Positions 5,649 through 12,467 of a stretch of 12,467 nucleotides of DNA are shown here, piece after piece (the stretch's first letter is position 1; each line of letters opens with the position of its first letter). The stretch comes from Alphaproteobacteria bacterium. Lineage in GTDB: Bacteria > Pseudomonadota > Alphaproteobacteria > Rhizobiales > Xanthobacteraceae. The translations under genes were made by a program, and so were the position numbers. Below the pieces are notes generated by a model. The model was not told the origin of the DNA. It ran no database searches and saw only the letters and a program-made list of their open reading frames with translations. The stretch covers positions 1 to 12,467 of the forward strand of contig VAZH01000151.1 in NCBI GenBank assembly GCA_005884465.1, given 5' to 3'.

Positions 5649-7265
5649 GTGCAAGAGACGGGCGTGCATAACGGTGCCTTCGGCGCCGACAAATTCGGCT
5701 TCAAAAAACTCAAGGGCGTGAACTGGAATTTTGGCGCGCCGCAACTCTATGAGCACTCCTTACGCGCCGGCGAAGCCGTGGTTTCGGCTGATGGCGCGTT
5801 GTGCGCGGACACCGGCGTGTTCACAGGCCGCAGCCCCAAAGACAAATTCACCGTTCGCGACGCCTTGACCGACAACAACATGTGGTGGGCCGGCAACCAG
5901 TCGATCACCTCAGAACAGTTCGAAGCCCTCTACACCGACTTTCTCAAGCATGCCGAAGGCATGACGCTGTTTGCGCAGGATCTCCATGGCGGCGCCGATC
6001 CAAGTTTTCGGATCGCGACCCGCGTCTATACCGAGCTCGCCTGGCATTCGCTGTTCATCCGCACGCTCTTGATCCGCCCCGAGACGTCGGAGCTTGAGAA
6101 CTTCGTGCCTGAACTGACGGTCGTCGATCTGCCGAGCTTCAAGGCCGATCCCAAACGCCACGGCGTGCGTTCGGAGAACGTGGTCGCGATCGACTTCGCC
6201 CGCAAGATCATCCTGATCGGCGGCTCCCAATATGCCGGCGAGATGAAAAAGTCGGTCTTCACCACGCTCAACTATTACCTGCCTGAAAAGGGCGTGATGG
6301 CGATGCACTGCTCGGCCAATGTCGGACCCGACGGCGACACCGCGGTGTTCTTCGGCTTGTCCGGCACCGGCAAGACCACGCTGTCGGCCGACCCTCAACG
6401 CACGCTGATCGGCGACGACGAGCACGGCTGGGGCCCGGATGGCGTCTTCAACTTTGAGGGCGGCTGCTACGCCAAATGCATCAAGCTGTCGCAAGAAGCC
6501 GAGCCCGAGATCTATGCCGCCAGCAAGCGCTTCGGCGCGGTGCTGGAAAACGTGGTGCTCGACGAAAGCACCCGAGAACCGGATTTCGACGACGGCTCGA
6601 AAACCGAAAACACCCGCTCCGCCTATCCGCTCGAATTCATCCCCAACGCCTCGCGCACCGGCCGCGCGCCTCATCCGAAGAACCTGGTGATGCTGGCGGC
6701 GGATGCGTTCGGCGTGATGCCGCCGATCGCGAAATTGACGCCGGCGCAGGCGATGTACCACTTCCTGTCCGGCTATACCGCGAAGGTGGCGGGCACCGAG
6801 CGCGGGCTGGGCAAGGAGCCGCAGCCGGAATTCTCGACCTGCTTCGGCTCGCCATTCCTGCCGCGCGACCCGTCGGTCTACGGCAATCTGCTGCGTGATC
6901 TGATCGCCAAGCACGGTGTCGATTGCTGGCTGGTCAACACCGGCTGGACCGGCGGCAAATACGGCACCGGCCGCCGCATGCCGATCAAGGTGACGCGGGC
7001 GCTATTGACGGCCGCGCTGAACGGCTCGCTGCGCAACGCCGATTTCCGCACCGACAAATATTTCGGCTTCGCGGTGCCGACCTCGCTGCCCGGCGTCGAG
7101 CCGCATATCCTCGATCCGATCAAGACCTGGGCCGACAAGGCCGAGTTCGACAAGACCGCGCGCGCGCTGGTCGGCATGTTCCAGAAGAATTTTGCAAAAT
7201 TCGAAGCGCAGGTCGACGCCGACGTGCGCGCCGCCGCGCCGGAAGTGAAGCTCGCGGCGGAATAG
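5649..7265 (+). CDS. pckA: Phosphoenolpyruvate carboxykinase (ATP)
   Basis: PckA converts oxaloacetate and ATP to phosphoenolpyruvate, CO2 and ADP, the first committed step of gluconeogenesis; it is needed for growth on C4 acids. The 538-residue length is typical of the ATP-dependent family. Visible motifs are the oxaloacetate-binding TGRSPKDK (59-66, with Arg61), GEMKKSVFT with the metal-site lysine (200/201), MHCSANVG with the metal-site His220, the P-loop GLSGTGKT (236-243), the kinase-2 stretch LIGDDEHGW (253-261) and the substrate segment [11 protein letters not shown] (321-331). All key residues appear intact. It starts with GTG behind a strong GAGGAGG site. It lies near chvI, and in Agrobacterium pckA is known to be under ChvG-ChvI control; that link is only an inference here. 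A structured repeat and a short T-run follow the stop. Confidence 0.97.
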   Translation: MQETGVHNGAFGADKFGFKKLKGVNWNFGAPQLYEHSLRAGEAVVSADGALCADTGVFTGRSPKDKFTVRDALTDNNMWWAGNQSITSEQFEALYTDFLKHAEGMTLFAQDLHGGADPSFRIATRVYTELAWHSLFIRTLLIRPETSELENFVPELTVVDLPSFKADPKRHGVRSENVVAIDFARKIILIGGSQYAGEMKKSVFTTLNYYLPEKGVMAMHCSANVGPDGDTAVFFGLSGTGKTTLSADPQRTLIGDDEHGWGPDGVFNFEGGCYAKCIKLSQEAEPEIYAASKRFGAVLENVVLDESTREPDFDDGSKTENTRSAYPLEFIPNASRTGRAPHPKNLVMLAADAFGVMPPIAKLTPAQAMYHFLSGYTAKVAGTERGLGKEPQPEFSTCFGSPFLPRDPSVYGNLLRDLIAKHGVDCWLVNTGWTGGKYGTGRRMPIKVTRALLTAALNGSLRNADFRTDKYFGFAVPTSLPGVEPHILDPIKTWADKAEFDKTARALVGMFQKNFAKFEAQVDADVRAAAPEVKLAAE

Positions 7266-7271
7266 TAGCAA

Positions 7272-7368
7272 CGTCATTCCGGGGCGCGCGTGAGCGCGAA
7301 CCCGGAATCTCGACATGAGTAATCTCTAGATTCCGGATCGCTCCGAAGATGGCGCGTCCGGAATGACG
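7272..7368. repeat. ~100-bp intergenic palindromic repeat, copy 2
   Basis: Its ends are a perfect 11-bp inverted repeat, CGTCATTCCGG (7272-7282) and CCGGAATGACG (7358-7368). The core AGCGCGAACCCGGAATCTCG is shared with the copy at 319-419, while the second half differs, with AATCTCTAGATTCC in place of the 18-bp palindrome. It lies between the convergent pckA and thioesterase genes, starting 6 bases after the pckA stop. TTTTT at 7374-7378 follows on the plus strand, so the structure could serve as a terminator for pckA. Confidence 0.78.
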
Positions 7369-7377
7369 ACGCCTTTT

Positions 7378-8214
7378 TCACGCCTTGAAATACGCAATCT
7401 GATGCGTGGTCGCGAGCAGGCGCCCCTTCGGCGACCAGAGTTCGCCGGTCTGGTCGCCGTAGCTCTTGTGAAAAATCCTGGCGTCGGCCACGGCCACAAC
7501 GCGGCTGATATCCTCGGCTGCAAGATCTTCCGTGTCGGCGTGAAAATAGGTCGTCAGCGACACCGTGCCGAACGGCACCAGCTCGCGCCTCGCATGAAAG
7601 ACGCGGGCGAAGAACGCGTCCGACATCGCCATCAGCGACAGCATATCGATCTTTCGCGGAATGCGGTCGCCGATCCATAGTTTGGAGAAAGCGTTTGGCG
7701 GCGCGCCTTGAGCCGCGCCGCTGGAATCCGGATCGCCCTCGACAAAACGAAAATCATATTGCTTGACCCAAGACGCCGCGACCTTCGGATAGGGCAGGAT
7801 CTGTTCAAACGGCTTGGCTTTCGGAAATTGGGCCAGCTGGTGCGACCACGACGCACGGCGCTCGGCAAAGACGGCGGTAGCAAACGTCGCAACCTCGGCG
7901 CCATCCTGTGACAGCTCGACCGACCAGTGCTGCGTCGACCTGTTGGCCTTGACCAGGCGAACATCGAGATCGAAGGCGCCTTGCGCGATCGGCGCGCAAA
8001 AATTGACGGTCAGCGCCAGCGGATCGCCATTACGCTGCGGGTGATCGATCAGCGCCCGCAGGATGGTGGCTGCGGTCGCTCCGCCGAACGGGCCGACGAA
8101 GGCCCAGTAATCGTCGCTGGTCTGCCCTCGCCAGCGGCTGTCCCCGGCGCTAACCCGCGTGGCGTCGTCGAAAAGGTGCTGGGTTTTGGTCAGCATTTCC
8201 GCACTTTCCGTCAT
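7378..8214 (-). CDS. Acyl-CoA thioesterase-like protein, double-hotdog (TesB-like) family
   Basis: The product (278 residues) looks like the tandem-hotdog thioesterase-like superfamily, which hydrolyses acyl-CoA thioesters in the cytoplasm; the substrate is unknown. The N-terminal hotdog (about 15-120) contains the typical GPFGGATAATILRAL (41-55), where the central helix begins, and the strands LALTVNFCAPI and HWSVELSQDG. The C-terminal hotdog (about 160-278) contains LWIGDRIPRKIDMLSLMAMSDAF and VSLTTYFHAD. The ATG at 8214 is chosen; another ATG at 8196 has a purine-rich GGAAAG upstream and is a real alternative. The frame reaches a TTG at 8271, which is less likely. The gene lies 93 bases downstream of glgP on the same strand, with no obvious terminator between, so they may be transcribed together. 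The family call is made by pattern, without a search. Confidence 0.78.
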   Translation of the reverse strand: MTESAEMLTKTQHLFDDATRVSAGDSRWRGQTSDDYWAFVGPFGGATAATILRALIDHPQRNGDPLALTVNFCAPIAQGAFDLDVRLVKANRSTQHWSVELSQDGAEVATFATAVFAERRASWSHQLAQFPKAKPFEQILPYPKVAASWVKQYDFRFVEGDPDSSGAAQGAPPNAFSKLWIGDRIPRKIDMLSLMAMSDAFFARVFHARRELVPFGTVSLTTYFHADTEDLAAEDISRVVAVADARIFHKSYGDQTGELWSPKGRLLATTHQIAYFKA

Positions 8215-8307
8215 TGCAATGACGCTCTGGCTTTGTTGCTTGCAGTATCGCGGCAATTCTTGCGAATTCAATGACGCCGGAGGTAATGGAGTTCCGCTCG
8301 CCGGAAT

Positions 8308-10869
8308 TCAGCGGGTCGCGCCGCGCTGCGCGCCCGCCTCTTGCAAGGCGGGCGGCAAAGTCCCGCGTACCGGCACGTTCCAGATATCCTGGGCATATTC
8401 GCGGATGGTGCGGTCGGAAGAGAACCAGGGCATCCGCGCGACGTTGAGGATAGAGGCCCGCGTCCAGGCCGGGACAACCTGCCAGCGCGCGTCGATGCCG
8501 CGCTGGGCTTCGAAATAGGCGTCGAAATCCGCGCTGACCATGTAATGGTCGATATAGCGCAGCGCGTGCGCGATCGACGCGAACCGGCCGGTATCGCCCG
8601 GCGAGAATTCGCCGCCACCGATCGCGTTGATCGCCCGCGCAAGCCTCGGCGACCGCCGGATCACGTCGGTCGCATCCAGTCCCTGCTTGCGCCGCACCAC
8701 TACATCCATCGCCTCCATGCCGAAGATCGCGATGTTTTCGACGCCGACATGATCGCGGATTTCGATATTGGCGCCGTCGAGCGTGCCGATGGTCAGCGCG
8801 CCGTTCAGCGCGAGCTTCATGTTGCCGGTGCCGGAGGCTTCCATGCCCGCGGTTGAAATCTGTTCGGACAGATCGGCGGCGGGAATGATCACCTCGGCGA
8901 GGCTGACATTGTAGTCGGCGAGGAAGGCGATCTTCAGGCGTTCGCCGATGGCCGGATCATTGTTGACGATTTCGGCGACGTCGTTGATGAGCTTGATGAT
9001 CAGCTTGGCGTAGCGATAGCTCGCCGCCGCCTTGCCGGCGAAGATTTTCACGCGCGGCACCCAGTCGCGCTGCGGCTCGTCCTTCATCGCTTGATAGAGC
9101 GCGATGGTCTCGAGAATATTGAGCAGCTGCCGCTTGTATTCATGGATGCGCTTGATCTGGACGTCGAACAGCGCGGTAGGATCGACCTTGACGTTGAGGC
9201 GTTCGCCGATCAGCCGCGCCAGCGCGACCTTGTTGTGATGCTTGACGCTGCGGAATTGCTGCTGGAACGCGCTGTCGCTGGCACGGGCCTCGAGAAGCTG
9301 AAGCTTGGTTGGATCGTCGAGCACGGCTTCGCCGCAGGTCTCGCGCAACAGATCGGTCAATTTTGGATTGGCCAGCGACAGCCAGCGGCGGAAGGTGATG
9401 CCGTTGGTCTTGTTGGTGATGCGTCCCGGATAAAGATGATTGAGATCGTGGAACACGGTCTCCTTCATCAGGTCGGAATGCATCGCCGAGACGCCGTTGA
9501 TGCGGTGCGATCCGACGAAGGCCAATTGTCCCATTCGTACCCTGCGCCCGGACCTCTCGTCGATCAGCGATACCGAGGCCCTGAAATCGACGTCGCCCGG
9601 GCAGCGCGCATCCGCCAGAGCCAGATGCGCGACATTGATGCGATAGATGATCTCGAGATGCCGCGGCAGCAGGCGTTCGAACAACTCGATCGGCCAGGTC
9701 TCGAGCGCTTCGGGCAGCAGCGTGTGGTTGGTGTAGGACAGCGTGTCGACGGTGATCTTCCACGCCTCCTCCCAGCGGAAGTTGTGCAGATCCACCAGAA
9801 TGCGCATCAGCTCGGTGACGGCGAGACTGGGATGGGTGTCGTTGAGCTGCACCGCGGCCTTCGATGCCAGGTTGCGCAACTGTCCGTCGGCGGCGAGATG
9901 ACGTTTGACCAGATCCTGCAGCGAGGCGGAGACAAAGAAATATTCCTGGCGCAGCCGCAGCTCGCGGCCCGCCGGGCTCTCGTCATTCGGATACAGGAAC
10001 TTGCAGATCGATTCGGCGCGCGCCTCCTCGGCGCTGGCGCCGAGATAGTCGCCGGTGTTGAACACGTCGAGCTTGAGCGGGTCGGGCGAGCGCGCCGACC
10101 ACAGCCGCAGCGCGTTGACGTGCTGGCCGCGCCAACCCACGATCGGGGTGTCGTAGGCGACCGCCTGCACGGTTTCCGCCGGATGCCAGACGGCGCGATC
10201 GCGTCCCTTGGTTTCGACATTTTCGACGCCGCCGCCGAAATGAACGTGGTAGACCACCTCCGGCCGCTGGAATTCCCAAGGGTTGCCGTAGCTCAGCCAC
10301 TCGTCGGGATATTCCTGCTGCCAGCCCTGCGCGATGATCTGGCGGAACAGGCCGAAATCGTAACGGATACCGTAGCCGATGGCCGGAATGGCAAGCGTCG
10401 CCATGCTCTCCATGAAGCAGGCCGCAAGCCGTCCCAGGCCGCCATTGCCGAGCGCCGCATCCGGTTCGCACTTGCGCAACTCTGCGAGGTTGACGCCGAG
10501 ATCGCCCAACGCGGCCTCGAACACCCGCAATAGCCCCATATTGTTCAACGCATCGGTGAACAGGCGGCCGATCAGAAATTCCAGGCTGAGATAATAGACG
10601 CGCTTGGCGCCGGCGTCGTAGCTCAGTTTTTCGGTTGTGAGCCAGTGATGCACGATGCGGTCGCGCAGTGCCAGCGCCGCCGCCTTGTACCAGTCGTGGC
10701 GGGTGGCCATCCCGGTATCCTTGCCGATCGCAAGCCGGAGCTTGGCCAGGATCGCGCCCTTGATCTCGGCCAGCGCCAGCTCGTCGATGGGCTGGCCGAG
10801 CGCCGGAAAATTCCCCTGGAACGACTGATCGGGCAAATCCGAAATCCTGGACGTTTGAGTCTCGAGCAA
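8308..10869 (-). CDS. glgP: Glycogen/starch/alpha-glucan phosphorylase (GT35)
   Basis: GlgP cleaves alpha-1,4-glucans with phosphate to give glucose-1-phosphate, using pyridoxal phosphate as cofactor. The product is up to 853 residues, a normal length for the family. The sequence shows LSLEFLIGR (94-102), the glycine-rich loop AALGNGGLGRLAACFMES (138-155), QLNDTHPSLA (341-350), FAGKAAASYRYAK (610-622), and the cofactor signature EASGTGNMKLALNG (677-690) with the PLP lysine at about 685. The start is uncertain: the frame begins with TTG at 10869, an in-frame stop lies at 10882-10884, and there is no ATG or GTG before residue 54. A second TTG at 10836 (residue 12) has CAGGA upstream at good spacing and may be the real start. 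No other glg gene is in the window. The thioesterase gene follows on the same strand. Confidence 0.95.
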   Translation of the reverse strand: MLETQTSRISDLPDQSFQGNFPALGQPIDELALAEIKGAILAKLRLAIGKDTGMATRHDWYKAAALALRDRIVHHWLTTEKLSYDAGAKRVYYLSLEFLIGRLFTDALNNMGLLRVFEAALGDLGVNLAELRKCEPDAALGNGGLGRLAACFMESMATLAIPAIGYGIRYDFGLFRQIIAQGWQQEYPDEWLSYGNPWEFQRPEVVYHVHFGGGVENVETKGRDRAVWHPAETVQAVAYDTPIVGWRGQHVNALRLWSARSPDPLKLDVFNTGDYLGASAEEARAESICKFLYPNDESPAGRELRLRQEYFFVSASLQDLVKRHLAADGQLRNLASKAAVQLNDTHPSLAVTELMRILVDLHNFRWEEAWKITVDTLSYTNHTLLPEALETWPIELFERLLPRHLEIIYRINVAHLALADARCPGDVDFRASVSLIDERSGRRVRMGQLAFVGSHRINGVSAMHSDLMKETVFHDLNHLYPGRITNKTNGITFRRWLSLANPKLTDLLRETCGEAVLDDPTKLQLLEARASDSAFQQQFRSVKHHNKVALARLIGERLNVKVDPTALFDVQIKRIHEYKRQLLNILETIALYQAMKDEPQRDWVPRVKIFAGKAAASYRYAKLIIKLINDVAEIVNNDPAIGERLKIAFLADYNVSLAEVIIPAADLSEQISTAGMEASGTGNMKLALNGALTIGTLDGANIEIRDHVGVENIAIFGMEAMDVVVRRKQGLDATDVIRRSPRLARAINAIGGGEFSPGDTGRFASIAHALRYIDHYMVSADFDAYFEAQRGIDARWQVVPAWTRASILNVARMPWFSSDRTIREYAQDIWNVPVRGTLPPALQEAGAQRGATR

Positions 10870-11049
10870 ATGATACGCGCGTTATGTTCTATTCGGAACC
10901 CGCGGCGGGTTTCGTTTGTGCAGTGCATGCATGAATTTTATGCAAGGACCGGGCCGGTTCACCGGTCTGCGCGCGCGCCGCCTTGGTGGTATAGTGGGGC
11001 CAAATCCGCAAAACACGATGTCGCGATAACCAACGGGAAGGAGCGGGCC
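10870..11049. promoter_or_regulatory. Divergent control region between glgP and the small secreted protein gene
   Basis: This 180-bp stretch separates two outward-reading genes. It has an 8-bp palindrome TGCATGCA at 10924-10931 overlapping a TGCAT/ATGCA pair (10928-10932 with 10940-10944), then a GC-rich hairpin GACCGG/CCGGTC (10947-10952 with 10962-10967). TATAGT at 10989-10994 is a possible -10 for the rightward gene without a clear -35. No regulator can be named. Confidence 0.35.
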
Positions 11050-11283
11050 ATGAGACTGACCATCGAGATTGTCGCCGCCGCACTTCTGCTGTTCTGCATC
11101 AGTGCCACCAGCGCGGCATTTGCCGCAGGCGGCAAGACGGGCCGCAGCGCCGACGGCCTGAGCTGCGGATTCAGCGTTCCGAAAAATGCTTCGCCCGCCG
11201 CACGCTGCGCCGCGATCCGGCGCCAATGCGGCGGAAAATTCTACGCCAATTATTGCGGGGACAAGCTGTTGTCGGCGATGTGA
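11050..11283 (+). CDS. Small secreted four-cysteine protein, unknown function
   Basis: A 77-residue product starts at ATG 11050 behind a good GGAAGGAG ribosome site (11035-11042). The N-terminus is a clear Sec signal peptide: charged MR, a hydrophobic core IEIVAAALLLFCISAT, and small residues SAAFAA, with cleavage probably near residue 26. The mature ~51 residues are basic and contain four cysteines (39, 53, 60, 69), enough for two disulfides, in the context LSCGF, ARCAAIRRQCGG and YCGD. The signal-region Cys16 does not fit a lipobox, so it is probably not a lipoprotein. The end DKLLSAM is short and without an anchor. I do not recognise a family; the cysteine spacing could be that of a small periplasmic or secreted Bradyrhizobium-type protein. 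It converges on the next gene with only 4 bases between the stops. Confidence 0.7.
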   Translation: MRLTIEIVAAALLLFCISATSAAFAAGGKTGRSADGLSCGFSVPKNASPAARCAAIRRQCGGKFYANYCGDKLLSAM

Positions 11284-11287
11284 TGTT

Positions 11288-11797
11288 TCACACCTCGCGG
11301 CGCTCTTCAGCGTTCAGCCGCACCTCACTGAAGCGCCATTTGCGAAGGTCGCCGTCGCCTTCGAGCCGATCGGCTTCAGCCAATGCCCGGATGCGTACGC
11401 CAACCACTTCAGCATCGACGGGGAGCGCAAGCGTTTCGCACTGTTTCAGGGTCTGGCTGATAACCATCGCGGTCTTCTGCCATCGCGAACTCAGAGCCGA
11501 AAAAATCATCGAATCCAGATCAGCCTCAGAGACGGATTCCGGAAGAACAATATCTTTCCAGCGCCGCTTCGTATTGATCACGGATCGACCGGCTGCAGGC
11601 GGCCGCAAGTCCGGATAGCGGAGATAAACTGCCCGCAAAAGTTCGAAATGCAGCGCGAGAACGATCTTTTCGAGAGGTGCGGCCAGCATCTCCCGATCGT
11701 CTGCGTCGAGGGCGGATATGATCTGGCTCGCTCGATCGATTGCGTTGGCAGCTTTCCGCATGTGCTTTTTAATTTCAACGGCTTGCGTCCTGTCCAT
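11288..11797 (-). CDS. Hypothetical protein, possible DUF3658-like tail
   Basis: The product is 169 residues from ATG 11797, chosen because GAGGA lies about 8 bases upstream; an ATG three codons earlier (11806) would put the same site too close. The frame stays open to 11944 but the upstream part is not supported. It is soluble, helical and charged. Residues 1-60 look like one or two amphipathic helices (AANAIDRASQIISALD, LEKIVLALHFELLRAVY). Residues about 103-163 (SSRWQKTAMVISQTL, then RIRALAEADRLEGDGDLRKW and FSEVRL) resemble from memory the C-terminal pattern of DUF3658-type proteins of rhizobia, a possible winged-helix fold. No catalytic motif, signal or membrane segment is visible. The function is unknown. 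It diverges from the gene at 11980 across a 182-bp spacer. Confidence 0.62.
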   Translation of the reverse strand: MDRTQAVEIKKHMRKAANAIDRASQIISALDADDREMLAAPLEKIVLALHFELLRAVYLRYPDLRPPAAGRSVINTKRRWKDIVLPESVSEADLDSMIFSALSSRWQKTAMVISQTLKQCETLALPVDAEVVGVRIRALAEADRLEGDGDLRKWRFSEVRLNAEERREV

Positions 11798-11847
11798 TGC
11801 CTTCATCCTCGCGGTTTTTGTCTCTCTGCCTGCGGGCACACCTAGTG

Positions 11848-11859
11848 TTGGACGTCCAA
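11848..11859. promoter_or_regulatory. Perfect 12-bp palindrome in a divergent spacer (possible operator)
   Basis: TTGGACGTCCAA is self-complementary over all 12 bases. It lies in the 182-bp gap between two divergent unidentified genes, 51 bases from the leftward start and 120 from the rightward start. A dimeric regulator could bind it. No other copy was noticed in the window. Confidence 0.4.
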
Positions 11860-11979
11860 AGCCGTTCCATCGACGGATAGAACGAATTAAGAACACTTTA
11901 GCAAGTGATTGATATACCACCGTGATTCGGCGCCATGCCAACACAACATCTATGGCCTGTCCATCCTCGCGAGGACTAC

Positions 11980-12411
11980 ATGTCCACCATCGCCTTCGAT
12001 CAATTCGCGCTTACCCGGATCGCCGACTTCGCCCGCTCGCTGTCGCGGCTGCATCAGGCCTCCCGCCGCCGACCGATCGATGACGATGTGATCGATCGCG
12101 AATTCAACGCCGTCTGTATGTCGGTGTGGGGCTACACCACGGACGATTTCAGCGACGGGCTGTTTTCCGACGAGGACCACGCGTGGCTCGACACGCTCGA
12201 CGAGGCGCATGCGCGCATCTTCGCCGCCGAGCAGGGTTACGACCTCGTCGACGACAACGGCATGCTGACGGACTGGTGGGGCTATTGCTGGATGATCCTC
12301 GCCGAGAAACGCGGGCTGCTGACGCCGGAAAACCGCGCCGCGACACGGGCCGCGATCGAGGAGAAATACCTGGCCGCGCCGAACGTGATCGGCGTCATCG
12401 TCGGGCGGTGA
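11980..12411 (+). CDS. Hypothetical acidic cytoplasmic protein
   Basis: The product is 143 residues from ATG 11980, chosen because GAGGA (11971-11975) stands at normal distance; an ATG at 11935 would add 15 residues without a ribosome site. It is acidic and rich in aromatic residues, with clusters SVWGYTTDDFSDGLFSDED (about 48-66) and MLTDWWGYCWMILAEKRG (about 95-112). Helical segments at about 8-26 and 115-132 flank these. There is no signal peptide, membrane span or known catalytic motif. I do not recognise a family. The ribosome site sits inside a perfect 12-bp palindrome (TCCTCGCGAGGA, 11964-11975), which might affect translation. A repeat element follows about 10 bases after the stop. 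Codon use looks like that of its neighbours, so recent transfer is not indicated. Confidence 0.68.
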   Translation: MSTIAFDQFALTRIADFARSLSRLHQASRRRPIDDDVIDREFNAVCMSVWGYTTDDFSDGLFSDEDHAWLDTLDEAHARIFAAEQGYDLVDDNGMLTDWWGYCWMILAEKRGLLTPENRAATRAAIEEKYLAAPNVIGVIVGR

Positions 12412-12421
12412 TTTTCTCCGG

Positions 12422-12467
12422 CCCTTATCCTGAGGAGCCGCGCTTGCGCGGCGTCTCGAAGGATGGC
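12422..12467. repeat. Start of a second kind of intergenic repeat, cut by the window end
   Basis: The sequence CCCTTATCCTGAGGAGCC followed by a GCCGCGC-TT-GCGCGGC hairpin (12437-12452) and GTCTCGAAGGATGGC is a pattern I know as a frequent imperfect palindrome between genes in Bradyrhizobium and relatives. The arms ATCCTGAG and CTCGAAGGAT pair imperfectly around the inner stem. It is a different sequence from the repeat at 319 and 7272 and lies directly after the gene ending at 12411. It runs off the window, so its full length is unknown. Confidence 0.65.

Noticed and set aside
5910..6914. 334-codon minus-strand frame opposite pckA
   Set aside because: Antisense to a complete pckA with intact catalytic motifs; biased His/Arg/Gly composition.
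9091..10533. 480-codon plus-strand frame opposite glgP
   Set aside because: Long but antisense to conserved phosphorylase sequence; the codon pattern belongs to the minus strand.
1..12467. tRNA, rRNA, insertion sequence or phage genes
   Set aside because: No cloverleaf-like or rRNA sequence, transposase, integrase or phage protein was recognised on either strand.

Overview
The window is high-GC alphaproteobacterial DNA, most likely from a Bradyrhizobium / Rhodopseudomonas / Nitrobacter relative (Bradyrhizobiaceae). The basis is the compact gene run ChvI response regulator, ChvG sensor kinase, short HPr kinase, EIIA-Man and HPr, the nearby ATP-dependent PEP carboxykinase, and imperfect inverted repeats between genes of a type I remember from Bradyrhizobium-like genomes. 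The family calls come from reading motifs by eye; no search was run.

Layout. 1-309 (+) is the 3' end of a gene whose start lies outside the window. A ~100 bp structured repeat (319-419) separates it from a convergent minus-strand run that reads from high to low coordinates: chvI (4510-3809), chvG (3698-1881), hprK (1884-1357), an EIIA-Man protein (1224-823) and ptsH (826-497). chvG/hprK and EIIA/ptsH overlap by 4 nt (ATGA). Diverging from chvI, on the plus strand, are a HugZ-like FMN-barrel/DUF2470 protein (4729-5469) and pckA (5649-7265, GTG start with a strong ribosome site). A second copy of the 100-bp repeat (7272-7368) lies between pckA and a convergent pair: a hotdog thioesterase (8214-7378) downstream of glycogen phosphorylase glgP (10869-8308). 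The right end holds a small secreted four-cysteine protein (11050-11283, +), an unidentified minus-strand gene (11797-11288), an unidentified plus-strand gene (11980-12411), and the start of a different repeat that runs off the window.

How the genes may work together. ChvG-ChvI is an envelope/acid-responsive two-component system. HprK-HPr-EIIA is a regulatory, non-transporting phosphotransferase branch; no enzyme I and no sugar permease are visible here. PckA is the entry step of gluconeogenesis and GlgP releases glucose-1-phosphate from glycogen. The region therefore mixes signal transduction with central carbon control, and the chvI-chvG-hprK-EIIA-HPr order is a known alphaproteobacterial arrangement. 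I see no IS element, phage gene, CRISPR array, tRNA or rRNA. Most of the window looks like ordinary core chromosome. The less explained parts are the three small genes at the right end, the HugZ-like gene between chvI and pckA, several palindromes, and the repeats at convergent gene ends. No gene-free stretch exceeds about 220 bases.
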